Source: Cystobasidium ongulense (lineage: Eukaryota > Basidiomycota > Cystobasidiomycetes > Cystobasidiales > Cystobasidiaceae). Taken from it: a stretch of 64,000 nucleotides of DNA. The stretch covers positions 1,364,001-1,428,000 of the forward strand of contig BQUP01000001.1 of NCBI GenBank assembly GCA_022835595.1, written 5' to 3'. Under the pieces are notes generated by a model. That model had not been told where the DNA came from. It did not search any database and was given only the letters and a program-made list of their open reading frames with translations. Made by a program: the position numbers and the translations under genes. Below, piece after piece: positions 35,913 through 45,939 of this stretch (positions are counted from its first letter, which is position 1; every line of letters starts with the position of its first letter).

Positions 35913-37334
35913 ATGGATTCGAGTCACTCTCACCTGGTCTGCACACTGAACGTCTCAAAGAAGACTGCTAACCTCTCTCTGTCTGGCGCGCTACCTGCAA
36001 CCATGCTGCACGCGCCGACTCATACTGAAGCGTGGGTCGAAGTATCAGACAACAATGGGTTGACCTGGAGCAAACTGCCCGAATGTAAGGTCGACGTACA
36101 GCCCAAGAGTGTAGAATGCTACGTAGAAGCTACAACTGGCCAACGCTTCCGTCTCCTGGTGCAACAGATGGGTACAGCTCCGATGCCAACAGACTACAGT
36201 GCGCGATTCTTTTGTGATGGTAGCAAGGCAGGGAAGTATACCCTTCGGGCGGCAGGGGTGCGACCAAGAGTGGTTGAAGGTGTTGATGCTGGGCAAAGGG
36301 GAACGTGAGCTATCCTGTCGCTCTTTTCAGACCAAGTCTAACGTTGGCCTACTATGTTAGCTACGCACGACAAATGACGAGCACGGAGCCTCCGATACAC
36401 AGAAAACAGAAGCGGTCGGAAAGTGAGTCTCGTTCTATTGTGGGATCTCGTGTTGATCTGACTGTCCTCATTGTAAGGCTTCGCATCGAACTGTGGCGTG
36501 TCAGATACGGACCGAAGAAGACTGGCAATAGGCCGGACTACAGCAAGGTGAGCGCAGCCGGCTGTTTAGTCTGCGTAGCCGTTCCGCTATGTCACTTAGC
36601 CTCTTGAATCCTCAGGTTATCAACGCACCCTTTCTAGAGCAACGCGTCAAGAAACAGAGCAACCATCAAGTCGGTTTTGGCGAGGCAATTTCCGCACCTG
36701 CGTACACCTCTCTCGGTTCAACCGATTTGGGTCAGCTCTGACAGAATGCCGGCTGCCATTTTCAGGGACTAATGTGCTTCTCTCCCCTGATTGTGACCAT
36801 GTAGACAAGTCGCCATATGTAATTTTCCAGTGCGTCTCCCAAGATGTTTCACGTTCGGAAACGCCCTGACGCTCTTCTCAGTTTCTGTTATATGTCAGAT
36901 GCCTTGTTGGATATCAACAAGATCCGACCGTTTGTTCTCAAAGATAACGCCGCTCCAGCTGCTGGACCATCGGGAAGCCGAGACAGCTCAGCTCAAGCAG
37001 GATCTTCGAGTGAATCTGTAGGTCCGATTACCGTCAAACAGGAGAAGGTCAACGCCAAGAAGCGCAAAAGTACGGGACAAAGGGAAGTTGTAGATCTCGA
37101 CGAAACAGACGAAACAGTACGTTCTCGGGACTTTCCGAGATCTTCCTTTGACAAGTCTGACCAAATTACTTCACGTTCCTACAGTCTGAATTGGAAAAAC
37201 TGCGAGCGAAAGTTGCTCGCTTGGAGAGGTCTGAACTGGAAAGAGCCCGCGCGGAGCTCGCTCGTCTGGAAAAGAAAGTCAAGTTGGAGAAGAAGAGTAG
37301 CGTTGGTGGAGTTATCGACCTCTCGGAGGACTGA
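35913..37334 (+). CDS. DUF7918-like protein, copy A (first splice join unresolved)
   Basis: Resembles a basidiomycete family of unknown function (DUF7918). The N-terminal beta-rich domain has TEAWVEVSDNNGLTWSKLPE, VECYVEATTGQRFRLLVQQM and TDYSARFFCDGSKAGKY. Later exons encode LRTTNDEHGASDTQKTEAVG (36361..36422), LRIELWRVRYGPKKTGNRPDY, APFLEQRVKKQSNHQVGFGEA, FCYMSDALLDINKIRPFVL, a linker with EVVDLDETDE, and a tail SELEKLRAKVARLERSELER... that forms a Leu/Arg/Glu coiled coil ending GVIDLSED. All parts match copy B at 60787-62089. The join from exon 1 to 36361 is not clear: the obvious donor at 36305 gives the wrong phase and reading on meets TGA at 36306; a weaker donor at 36258 is in phase but removes a segment copy B keeps. 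Either unusual splicing or a damaged copy. Alternative start is 36003. Confidence 0.72.
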
Positions 37335-37674
37335 AGTTGCGCTGAAAAATCCCAGAGTAGGATGCAAATAGAACCATCTCGTGGACCTTAATACCCTGCA
37401 GCGGGTGGGGGACGCCCATAAGTCAAAGTTTTTGAAACAGTACTTCGTTCGATTTAGTACAAAGTTCAATACTGTAGCCATAGTGACCTTTACAACCAAC
37501 CGCAAACTGCTGTACTTTGCTAAACAGATGACTTGCTCTCCTCCGTGCATACGAATTGAAAGAACACACGCTTCCAAAATTCCGAGAGCGGCTAGCTTGC
37601 AGTGATCTTCTACATCCCTTAGACCTGGTACGAAGCCAAACTGTAATTGCCGTAACAACCGTTCGTAATCGCGT
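37335..37674. other. Convergent 340-bp spacer
   Basis: Lies between the 3' ends of gene A and the acyl-CoA dehydrogenase gene. No gene seen. Confidence 0.4.
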
Positions 37675-39797
37675 TCAGATCTTGGCACCTAGACCCAAAG
37701 CAATCTGAGCGAATACAATCATGTCAGCGGGGCGGTAGTCACTAATGCATTCTAGGCTACTCACCTTGATCTGCTGTCTGACGCCCAGGTCAAGCATGAT
37801 CTATCAATGAACATCCGCAATCAGTTTTATCAGAAGTGAAGTATCTCGTCCGAAGCTTAGAGAAACGCACCTCTTCACTTCCACCTGGGATAGTGATAGC
37901 TTTGATCTCTCTGTAAGCTCGCTCAACGCGGTCACCCTGTCCTCCTCGAGTGTATCCAATACCACCGAGGATCTGCACAGCTTCTCGGCTGTTGCAAGAT
38001 AGATCGCAGTCAGGTATATGTTCGCGAATCAATAGAGAATTAACGGTACTCACCAGACGAGTTCCATTGTCTATGAGGTCGATACATCAGTCAAACACAG
38101 TAGCATGATACATATAGCCAAAGTTCGACTTACAATACCGCAATTCGCTTTTGCTATCGCAGTGGTACCACCAAGTAATCTATCACCATCTGCTTTACTC
38201 ATATTATCCATCTGATATACGATTTGCTCGACCCAAGCTTGTTGTGCTTCGACGACTCGAGCCATATGACCAAGCTTGTATCTAATGACACCTTGATCGA
38301 TAAGTTTGCCTTGGAATACTTCTCTTTTATGTGCGTAGGCCATCGCATCTTTGAGTACGCTGCGAGTGATAGCGTTTGCTCCAATGCAAATGTATAGACG
38401 CTCCTATGTAATGCATGCATATCAGTGTGGTTTCTGTAAAGACGGATTTCAGGCGGAAGGAAGACAAACATGGTTGAAATTGGTCATGATGATCCTGAAA
38501 CCTTCTCCTTCCTCACCAAGAAGATTCTCAACTGGTACTTTGACATCCTCAAAGTCGACCCATGTCGTTCCTGCTGCCCATTGTCCTCCCATCTTCATCT
38601 TCTTAGTAGTCACACCTTCTGTTCGTGGAATGAGCAGGATGGAAACACCCTTCGCATCGCCCGGCTTTCCGGATGTTCTGACGGCGGTTGCTGCAGTAGG
38701 AAACAGCTGCTCAGCTCGGAGTCAAGTCGCGATACACAGTGTGCTTACTGAAGTAGTCACTCCAGATACCATTTGTAATCCATTTCCTGGGGGCACGGCA
38801 GATGTCAGTGCTTGTCTTTTAGTACAGGAGCATTCGGCGATATTTATAACTCACTTGGAGCCGTTGACTATATAATGCCTGACAAAGCAAAGTCACAAAG
38901 TCAGAATGGAAGTTCGAGGTCCCAATAAGTCTTGGGTCATTGCTTACTTTCCATCAGGGGTCTTGGTAGCTGTGCAAGCTATGCGCTTTACATCGCTACC
39001 AAAAGTAGGTTCTGTAATGGCAAGGCATACTCTCTTCTTCCCGGACAAGATATCGGGAATCACTCGATCCTTCAATTCCTTTGTGCCGTACTGTACGATA
39101 GGAGGGAAGCCAATAACGAGACCTGTGGAGAATCAAACAGTCCAAGGTTTAGCCAATGAAGGTCCCGAATTGGTAAGGCCATCAGAAGGCCGACATACCT
39201 CCAAACAGACCCATGACAGCTCCAAAGTCCGGAGTATGAAGCTGTTCTATCAAGATTAGATCATGAAAGCCGTTCCACTCTTCGGCCTTGACGCCACCTG
39301 GAAGGCGGATATCTTTCCAGTATGGATTGGCGTCGTCTGTCGGGATATGAGGTCCGGCGGCCATAGCACTGGAGCATCAGAGATTACATAATATAGTATT
39401 GGAAGTCATGTACGTTCGTTTGTAATGGACGCCAAGGTGGAGTAGGGCCAAATATAAAGCGGGGGTCAGCTGCATGGCCTCGAGAGCTACACACATAGGC
39501 ACAACACGCGACTCACGCAACGACGCCGCGCTTTGCCGACTCTTGATACACTTCAGGAGGTATTTGACCCGCCTCGGTCCATTCGAACATGTTCTCGAGC
39601 ATCTCCAAATCATCCTCAATCCACGTCCGAAGTTCGGCTCGGAGCTTTTCATGGGACTTTCCGTAGTACGGAGAGGGCAGGCCTCTGCTCCATGACGACT
39701 CTGCGAACGGGACGAGTGATCCGAAGGGTTTAGTAGCCATACTTTGATGGGTATCTCGCTGCTGTTGGTGTTGGTGCTGGATGAGAATGGTTGCCAT
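37675..39797 (-). CDS. Acyl-CoA dehydrogenase family protein
   Basis: FAD-dependent flavoenzyme that oxidises acyl-CoA thioesters at the alpha-beta bond. It is split by about eight introns (first exons 39517..39797 and 39199..39368). Conserved blocks: GFHDLILIEQLHTPDFGAVM, GFPPIVQYGTKELKDRVIPDILSGKKRVCLAITEP (FAD/substrate loop), [142 protein letters not shown] (C-terminal signature). The stop follows QQIKIALGLGAKI. Two candidate starts: 39797 or 39740 (MATKPFGSL). The ALGLGAKI end is not an SKL-type peroxisome signal. Chain-length preference cannot be told. Confidence 0.9.
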
Positions 39798-40747
39798 TGT
39801 TCAAGTCGTCGGCAACCTCCGTCCCCCGGGTGCCGGCTGAAGCTTGTGGCGGCCTTGTCCACACGGCTGGACAAACACGCATACATAACTCCAGTGGTTG
39901 TGCTTTCTTTGCATGTTCAAGTCGCGAGATTGTATGCGCAAGAGTGCGCTTGACAGGCAACAGAGGAAAGAAACCGCTAGCTGACTAGGCCTGACTTGTA
40001 ATTACCTGCATCGACAACGCCGTCGAAAGAAAATGTGGAGGCTAGGATATATTCTACGAACAATGTCCAGACAGTCCTGCATTGGATGCGCTTCAGCGCC
40101 CTGAAGACCTACAAGCACACTCTGTCTGACTCTTATCGTGATGCAAGGGCGTATTGAAACGGCACCCGATTTCACCAGGAAAGATTACCGTAAACACACA
40201 CTTGCAATCGCCCACCTTTGTGATTGCTTGTGTACATGCGCTTGATGTCAAGTAGGTTGGTTGACCGCCACGCTTCAGTGTGAGGCTGGGGACGAAGTTG
40301 ACACCTACGCTATACCGGCGCGGTGTTGCAGGAGGCATCCATGCAGACCATGATGAGGGATACAATAATCCAACCCAAGTCGGTGGACGGAGCTGTCAAG
40401 GCCGCCAGTAGTATCCAGAGACATCGTCATAGTCAGTTGCTGTGCCTTTGCCATGTTGGTCTATGGCTCTTGGGGTAAGTTATGAGGTTCAGTCTCGCAT
40501 TCCCGTCTTTGATTGGGCGCACAAGTCGTGTATGAGCGGCCAGCATGGTCCCAGGCTCAGAAAGCGAGGAGTGTAATTGTATCGTGATGAGAGTGTCCAT
40601 ACCATGCTGCACAGGTTGTCGCACCAGTCTTGCTGCGATTCTTCAGTCGTCCTCGGACAAGAGAGGCAGCAGGAATTACTTCTCGAGCTCTTCTTCTTTC
40701 CCGACTCTTTGCTTCTCATTTTCAATATCGAAAAGCTAGCATCAACC
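39798..40747. promoter_or_regulatory. Divergent 950-bp intergenic region
   Basis: Separates the acyl-CoA dehydrogenase and ATP synthase subunit d genes, which start on opposite strands. No coding frame is supported; both promoters should lie here. Confidence 0.45.
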
Positions 40748-41817
40748 ATGTCCAAGCAAGCAGGAGCTGTGTGCGTACTACTGTCGTACTGGACGCTGCA
40801 TGGCCGTCACTAAGACTGCTTCGTCGTCCTCCCACAGCGCCCTCGACTGGGCCCGCGTCTATTCGAGCCTTGGACTGCAGAAGGGTGAGTTGCTGGAGAG
40901 GATAGGGAGGAAGTAGGATAGCCCGTTGGATGGCTTCGAGGTGATGCACATGCTGATAGACCATACCGCCGCCGACCCACAGAGACCATCAACGCCCTCC
41001 AGGCTTTCCGAAAGCGCAACGCCGATGCAAAGGTAGCCCACACCCAGGTCAAGGACATGAAGACTGATGTGAGTCGCACCCTCTCTACGTCTATACTCTG
41101 CATGGCGTGTATAGCTGTGCTATGTGGCCTTCCGCCTCGCTGCTCGCCATTGCTGATGCCCGTGTCATCTCCCGCTGCGAACGTCTACCGTCTGCCAATC
41201 AATCAATTGATCACAATCCATCAATTCCTACCATACACACCGATGCAAACTCAGGTCGACTTTGCTCAATACAAGAACCTCATCAAGAACCAAAAGGTCC
41301 TTTCCGAGCTAGAACAGTCGTTCAAGTCCTTCAAGCCTGTCGACTACGATGTCAACGCTCAATTGAAGGCGATTGATGCTTTCCAAGAGAAGGCTGTAAG
41401 TCATAACCCTCCCCGATTCATCATCTCTCGTGGAGATCTTAAAGAAGACATTCGAGGTGACTAATGACTATACTCCGCTTGCCGTTGGAACGAAACAGGT
41501 CGCCGGAGCACAACAAGCAGCACAAAAGGTTGATCAAGAATTACAAGCTCTTCAATCCACCCTCAAGGATATTGAGTCTGCAAGACCTTTCGAAGATCTC
41601 ACAACTACCGACGTCGCTCGTGCCAGACCTGAGATCACAAAGGCCGTTGAAGAAATGGTCAAGAACGGCAAATGGACCACACCAGGATACGGCGAGAAGG
41701 TGAGCCTGCAATCTAACATCTTTCATGATGGATACACCCCTGCTGAGAGGGCGAGCAAGGACACATTCACTGACGATATTGCATTAACCACAGTTCGGAA
41801 ACCTACAAGCCTTGTAA
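40748..41817 (+). CDS. ATP7: Mitochondrial ATP synthase subunit d
   Basis: Part of the peripheral stalk of F1Fo-ATP synthase in the inner mitochondrial membrane. Six exons 40748..40770, 40838..40884, 40983..41068, 41255..41395, 41499..41699, 41794..41817 give 173 residues, the normal length. Motifs: ALDWARVYSSLGLQKETINALQAFRKRNADA, VDFAQYKNLIKNQKVLSELEQSF, FKPVDYDVNAQLKAIDAFQEKA, VAGAQQAAQKVDQELQALQ, RPFEDLTTTDVARARPEI and the end WTTPGYGEKFGNLQAL. First and last exons are tiny (23 and 24 nt), but each join keeps phase and the family ending (EKFG..) is restored. Confidence 0.95.
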
Positions 41818-42426
41818 ATTCAATGATAGAGAGCTTGAGAGGAACCTTTTATGTCAACTATTCACCGTTAAAAATGTTGGTAATGACATAGTCTGCCGAA
41901 CGCAATCTATAGTGGCGCTGCGGAGACAGCTATACTATCTTGATGATGCCAGCCGACCGCTTCTTGACGATGATGAATGAGCCATAATGCGGGGTCTGAC
42001 TTGGTCTTCTGTTTTCGATCTAATCCATCTATTGCGTGTCGACCTAGAACACGTCACCAACACATCACACAACTTAGTGCGCCGATGGTACAACAAGCAA
42101 CATGTACTTCACAACAGTCTCTTTCTTCCTTCCCTGTACTCTTACAAACCCTCGCTAACATTGAACAAGGGTTAACTGGACGCTAGCGAGCGGCAAAAAG
42201 ACTAGCTGCACGCGTTTTCAAGTATTGTTTGTACACTCCGTCGCGAGGAAAATATTTCGTTCTATATTCTGAGCTAGAGCTTGACGTGGTTGCTACCTGT
42301 ATCCGCTGGGTATCGCAGCTTGCGAAATTGAGCGGCTTCGCGGTAGGAGCGCCCAGTGTTTTGTCTATCAAGATCCTTCGCAGGTTGCTCAACCCAATTC
42401 CTCCGCTCGAAGCAGTGAGGCTGCAC
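41818..42426. other. Convergent 609-bp spacer
   Basis: Lies between the 3' ends of ATP7 and the glycosyltransferase gene. No coding frame or repeat supported. Confidence 0.45.
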
Positions 42427-44078
42427 TTAGACGAGACCAGCAGCTTTAGCGGCTCTCCAATCATTCCTCAATTCTTGAGGTACCCAGCGTCTAGCTAATC
42501 TAGTCAAAGAAGTTTCACCAGGTTCACCATCTCCCTTCTTACCATAAATCCAAATTGAATCTGGATCCCATTGAGCTAACCATCCCCAAGCTAATGATTC
42601 CCATGCATGATATGCAAACTGTCCTGATTTGTCAAAATCATAATCTGTTGTTTCATGTACCAATTGCATATGTTCTGTATGCCACACTCTGCGAGTAACA
42701 GGGATAAAGAGAAGCGTCAGTTTACGAGACCATACGGCTCGAGACTATGAAAAGAAATGACACGCACGGCCAGAAGAATGCCTTTTTGTCGAGAACAGTA
42801 ATCTCGTTGGGATACTGACGTGCAAGCTCCCAAGGCCGCGCTACACTATGCGTCGCCCATAATGAGCGGTCGAAATCGACATACGAGTCAAGCCACCGTG
42901 ACTGTTACAGTGATTGAGAAGGTAGTGGACTCGTCAGTTCCACATGCTATTGAACTTCTCTAGACTTGTGCTTTGGCGCGAGACCTACGATAAATGGCGA
43001 GTATGGTTGAGCGAGGATGACGGCATTACAGATACCGGTCGGTAACTCCTGTGTTATATCAGGCTGACTTTCCATTCCCATTACTGTAGAATAGCGGTAA
43101 AGCGGCTTGAAGTCTGGAGAACAGATCACACGAAAGGCGTTCATTTTGCCAAGCGGTGATGTTACAAGTCAGTATTTCGAAGGTGGTAAGCCAAGCGAGT
43201 GATCTAGAACGCACCTTTGATAATGAAAACGTCCGAGTCGAGGTAGATTCCACCGTGCTGTTTCAGCGCTTCTAGCCGTATAACCTGCGGACAGGCGTGC
43301 GTGGGGAAAGAGTTTTAGCATGTATACCTATGCAATTATACACCTGCTCGATCATGACTCTTTGTCTCCCAGGGCGTTGAAGAAGCTTACGTCGGCTTTG
43401 TGTGCGAAGTGTTCTACTTTGTTGCCGCTATATGCACATACGACGAGATAGTTTGGTCAGATTTGCTTATCGCCTGAATACAGCCGGATGCTGGATCCGC
43501 GGAAACAAGGTCCCTCTCTTAAAGAGAGGACTATTTACTCACAAGACCTCTTCCACGTCTCTCGCGTCCTTCATCTCCCATTGCACACCGTGCTTTGCGG
43601 CATACTCTTTGATCTTGCCCCACCACCACCCTTGCGGCTCGTACTTGTACCATACCATGACCTTCTCGGGCTTTATGTTTGTGAGCATAGAGTTCATGGC
43701 CACAAACTGGGCGAATCCGAAGGGCTTTCCGCCAAAGTCTTTAGACAGGCCGTAGACATAGTGTACTATTGGGGGTATCTTGCGGTCAGGAGTGATGCTA
43801 TAGCCTGTCGGAGGCGTTGGAGGCGGCGGCAGCTTGTCCACTGCAAATGGCGGCCGCGGCGGCTGAGCTCTCTTGTAGCCCCAATGTGACCCCAGCAGGA
43901 AGGCGCAGAGCAGGACTGCGAACCACACGAATCGCTTGCGGAAGGTGGGGGACGCGGTGGTGTTGCTGAAGATGCTCTTGATTTCCTTGCTCGCTCGCCG
44001 AGCCCTCATATTCGAGGTGAGCCGGTGCTTGTTGGACTGGTTCATCGCAGGCGGCAGCGGCAGCCCTGGCGTGGGCAT
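42427..44078 (-). CDS. Type II membrane glycosyltransferase with DXD motif (GT32-like)
   Basis: Golgi sugar transferase of the DXD/Och1-Sur1-like group. Exons 43543..44078, 43391..43427, 43215..43284, then a chain starting at 43113 and ending at the stop at 42427. A cytosolic basic N terminus precedes a single anchor FVWFAVLLCAFLLGSHWGY (near residues 49-67), then a Pro-rich stem. Catalytic domain: KIPPIVHYVYGL, FVAMNSMLTNIKPEKVMVWY, HFAHKADVIRLEALKQHGGIYLDSDVFII (metal-binding D-S-D), LPTGICNAVILAQPYSPF, RWLDSYVDFD, WATHSVARPWELARQYPNEITVLDKKAFF, ESLAWGWLAQ. Acceptor choice at 43113 (giving DFKPLYRYSTVMGMES) is by family resemblance. It shares a 217-bp divergent promoter with the nucleoside hydrolase. 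Donor sugar and acceptor are unknown. Confidence 0.85.
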
Positions 44079-44295
44079 GCTGGTTGATGGCTTGAGTGGA
44101 TGGAAGCGCTCTCTAGTCGGGGATGATGGATAGCTTCTATATCAAAGATGGAAGTCTTCACGTAGTTGAATTCTAGTCGACACCTGATCGAGAAAGACAA
44201 GCACATGCAGCTATCACATGGAAAAGAAGGACCGACAACAGAAGGACAAGCTGGATGCTTCTTGACTCTCCTCCACCTCAATCAAGTACTCAGCC

Positions 44296-45716
44296 ATGAG
44301 AGCCATCATCGACTGCGACCCAGGCGTGGACGACGCGCTCGCCATCCTGCTCGCGCTGACAGCGGCCGACAGCGAGATACTGGCATACATCCCCCAGTTC
44401 GGCAACACGTCGCTCGACAACGCGTACAGCAATATACTCAAGATATACGGCGTGCTTGACAGACACGTTCAAGACCATGATCCCGAGATGGAGAGGTTCC
44501 CTGCGCTCAAGCAGGCGTCCAAGCCGCTGCTTATCAGAGGTGCCGAAGGGCCTCTGGCTGGACCGGCTCACTCTGCTGCGTATTTCCACGGAAAAGATGG
44601 TGCGCAGGGAATACCACTCAAAGAGCAGGTACTAACTAGGCTGACAGCAATCCCCCGTCGCCCGCAGGCCTCGGTGATATTACTGACAAGCACGCGGATG
44701 ACATCCCCCTACCATCCCTGGACGATGTCTCGCATCTACTAGACTTTGCATCCACCTCTAAATCAGGCTGCGAGCACACTTTGGAGCTTCTACGCAAGCA
44801 AGAAGACGGCTCGGTCACCTATATCGCCTTGGGACCGTTGACCAACCTGGCTCTCGCATTACAAGCGGACGAGAAGCTTGTCAAGCAAAAGGTCGGGATG
44901 GTCTCCATAATGGGCGGTAACCTCGACGTTCCTGGTAATACCAGTCCGGTTGCCGAATTCAATGTTTGGGCGGTAGGTTACAAATACCTTTATTTGAGTG
45001 ACCGTATTGACAAAGACCCTCTTTCAGGACGCCTATGCCGCGCACGAGGTGTTCAGCCATGCGGATACACTACCCATCTACCTCCTGCCATTGGATATAA
45101 CAACAGACCACTCACTTCCTTGGTCATCGTATCATTCTCGTGTAGACGATACATTACACCACGAACATTCCTCCCTCTCGTCCGAATCGATTTCGACTTC
45201 ACATCACTTGCCAAAATTCACGACCTCATTCCTAAGACATACGAGGAAAGTGATGCAATCATTCGGTAAAGATGGTATGGAGTTGCACGATCCTACTGCT
45301 GTTTGGTTTGCTATGGAGAACAAAATCGGAAGTGCTCTAGCTCGAGGTTGGGAAACTGAAAAGCGAGAGTTCGTAGTGGAAAGGTGCGTCTTTCCAGCTT
45401 GGCTATCTTTACTTCCAGGATACCGCTAATACATGCTGACTTCAACAGGCAAGGAGAGTACACGAGAGGGATGTGCGTAGTAGACAGACGCAACAATAAG
45501 AAAGCAGGTCATGGTTCAAAATTCGGGAAATCGATGGCAGAAATCAAAGCAGAGGAAGAGTCCACATCAGTCCTGGAACCTGCACCAGTGCAAGTGGATG
45601 ACCCTTGCCAAGCTGCCTTAAAGGAACAGAAGGGTGTCAATGTCGTTGTAAAAACGCCAGGGTCAGAAGCTCTCGTAGAGAGGATGCTCACAGACATATG
45701 GGGTGCCAAACCGTGA
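44296..45716 (+). CDS. Inosine-uridine type nucleoside hydrolase
   Basis: Calcium-dependent N-ribohydrolase that splits nucleosides into ribose and base for purine/pyrimidine salvage. The N terminus MRAIIDCDPGVDDALAILLAL holds the DxDxxxDD calcium/ribose motif. QFGNTSLDNAYSNILKIYG, RGAEGPLAGPAHSAAYFHGKDG, LGDITDKHADD, EDGSVTYIALGPLTNLALAL, VSIMGGNLDVPGNTSPVAEFNVWAD (family block), DAYAAHEVFSHADTLPIYLLPLDIT and MELHDPTAVWFAMEN follow; the last Asp is a conserved metal ligand. Introns are seen near 44600-44666, between FNVW and DAYAAHEV, and near 45385-45450. The C terminus has an extra hydrophilic stretch. Preference among nucleosides is not predictable. Confidence 0.9.
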
Positions 45717-45939
45717 TCCAAAAACAGCAATACAACAATAGGCTTGTAATCTTCCAAACTGCTGTCTTGCGACAATTGGTGGTCATTAGAATGGTGTCAT
45801 GTCGTGCTGCTGATTTACATTTTTACCGTTACGCAATCAGGGATGTTACGGATTACACAAACTACTTTCCAAGAACGACACTAACAGACAAGACCCCAAG
45901 ACATGCTCTATACCGTACGAGCTAGAGCTACAGATTTTC
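45717..45939. other. Convergent 223-bp spacer
   Basis: Lies between the 3' ends of the nucleoside hydrolase and TSC1 genes; probable overlapping polyadenylation regions. Confidence 0.4.

Noticed and set aside
36305-36607. Continuous frame through the gene A introns
   Set aside because: It reads through two introns; the conserved LRTTNDE exon lies in a different frame that matches copy B.
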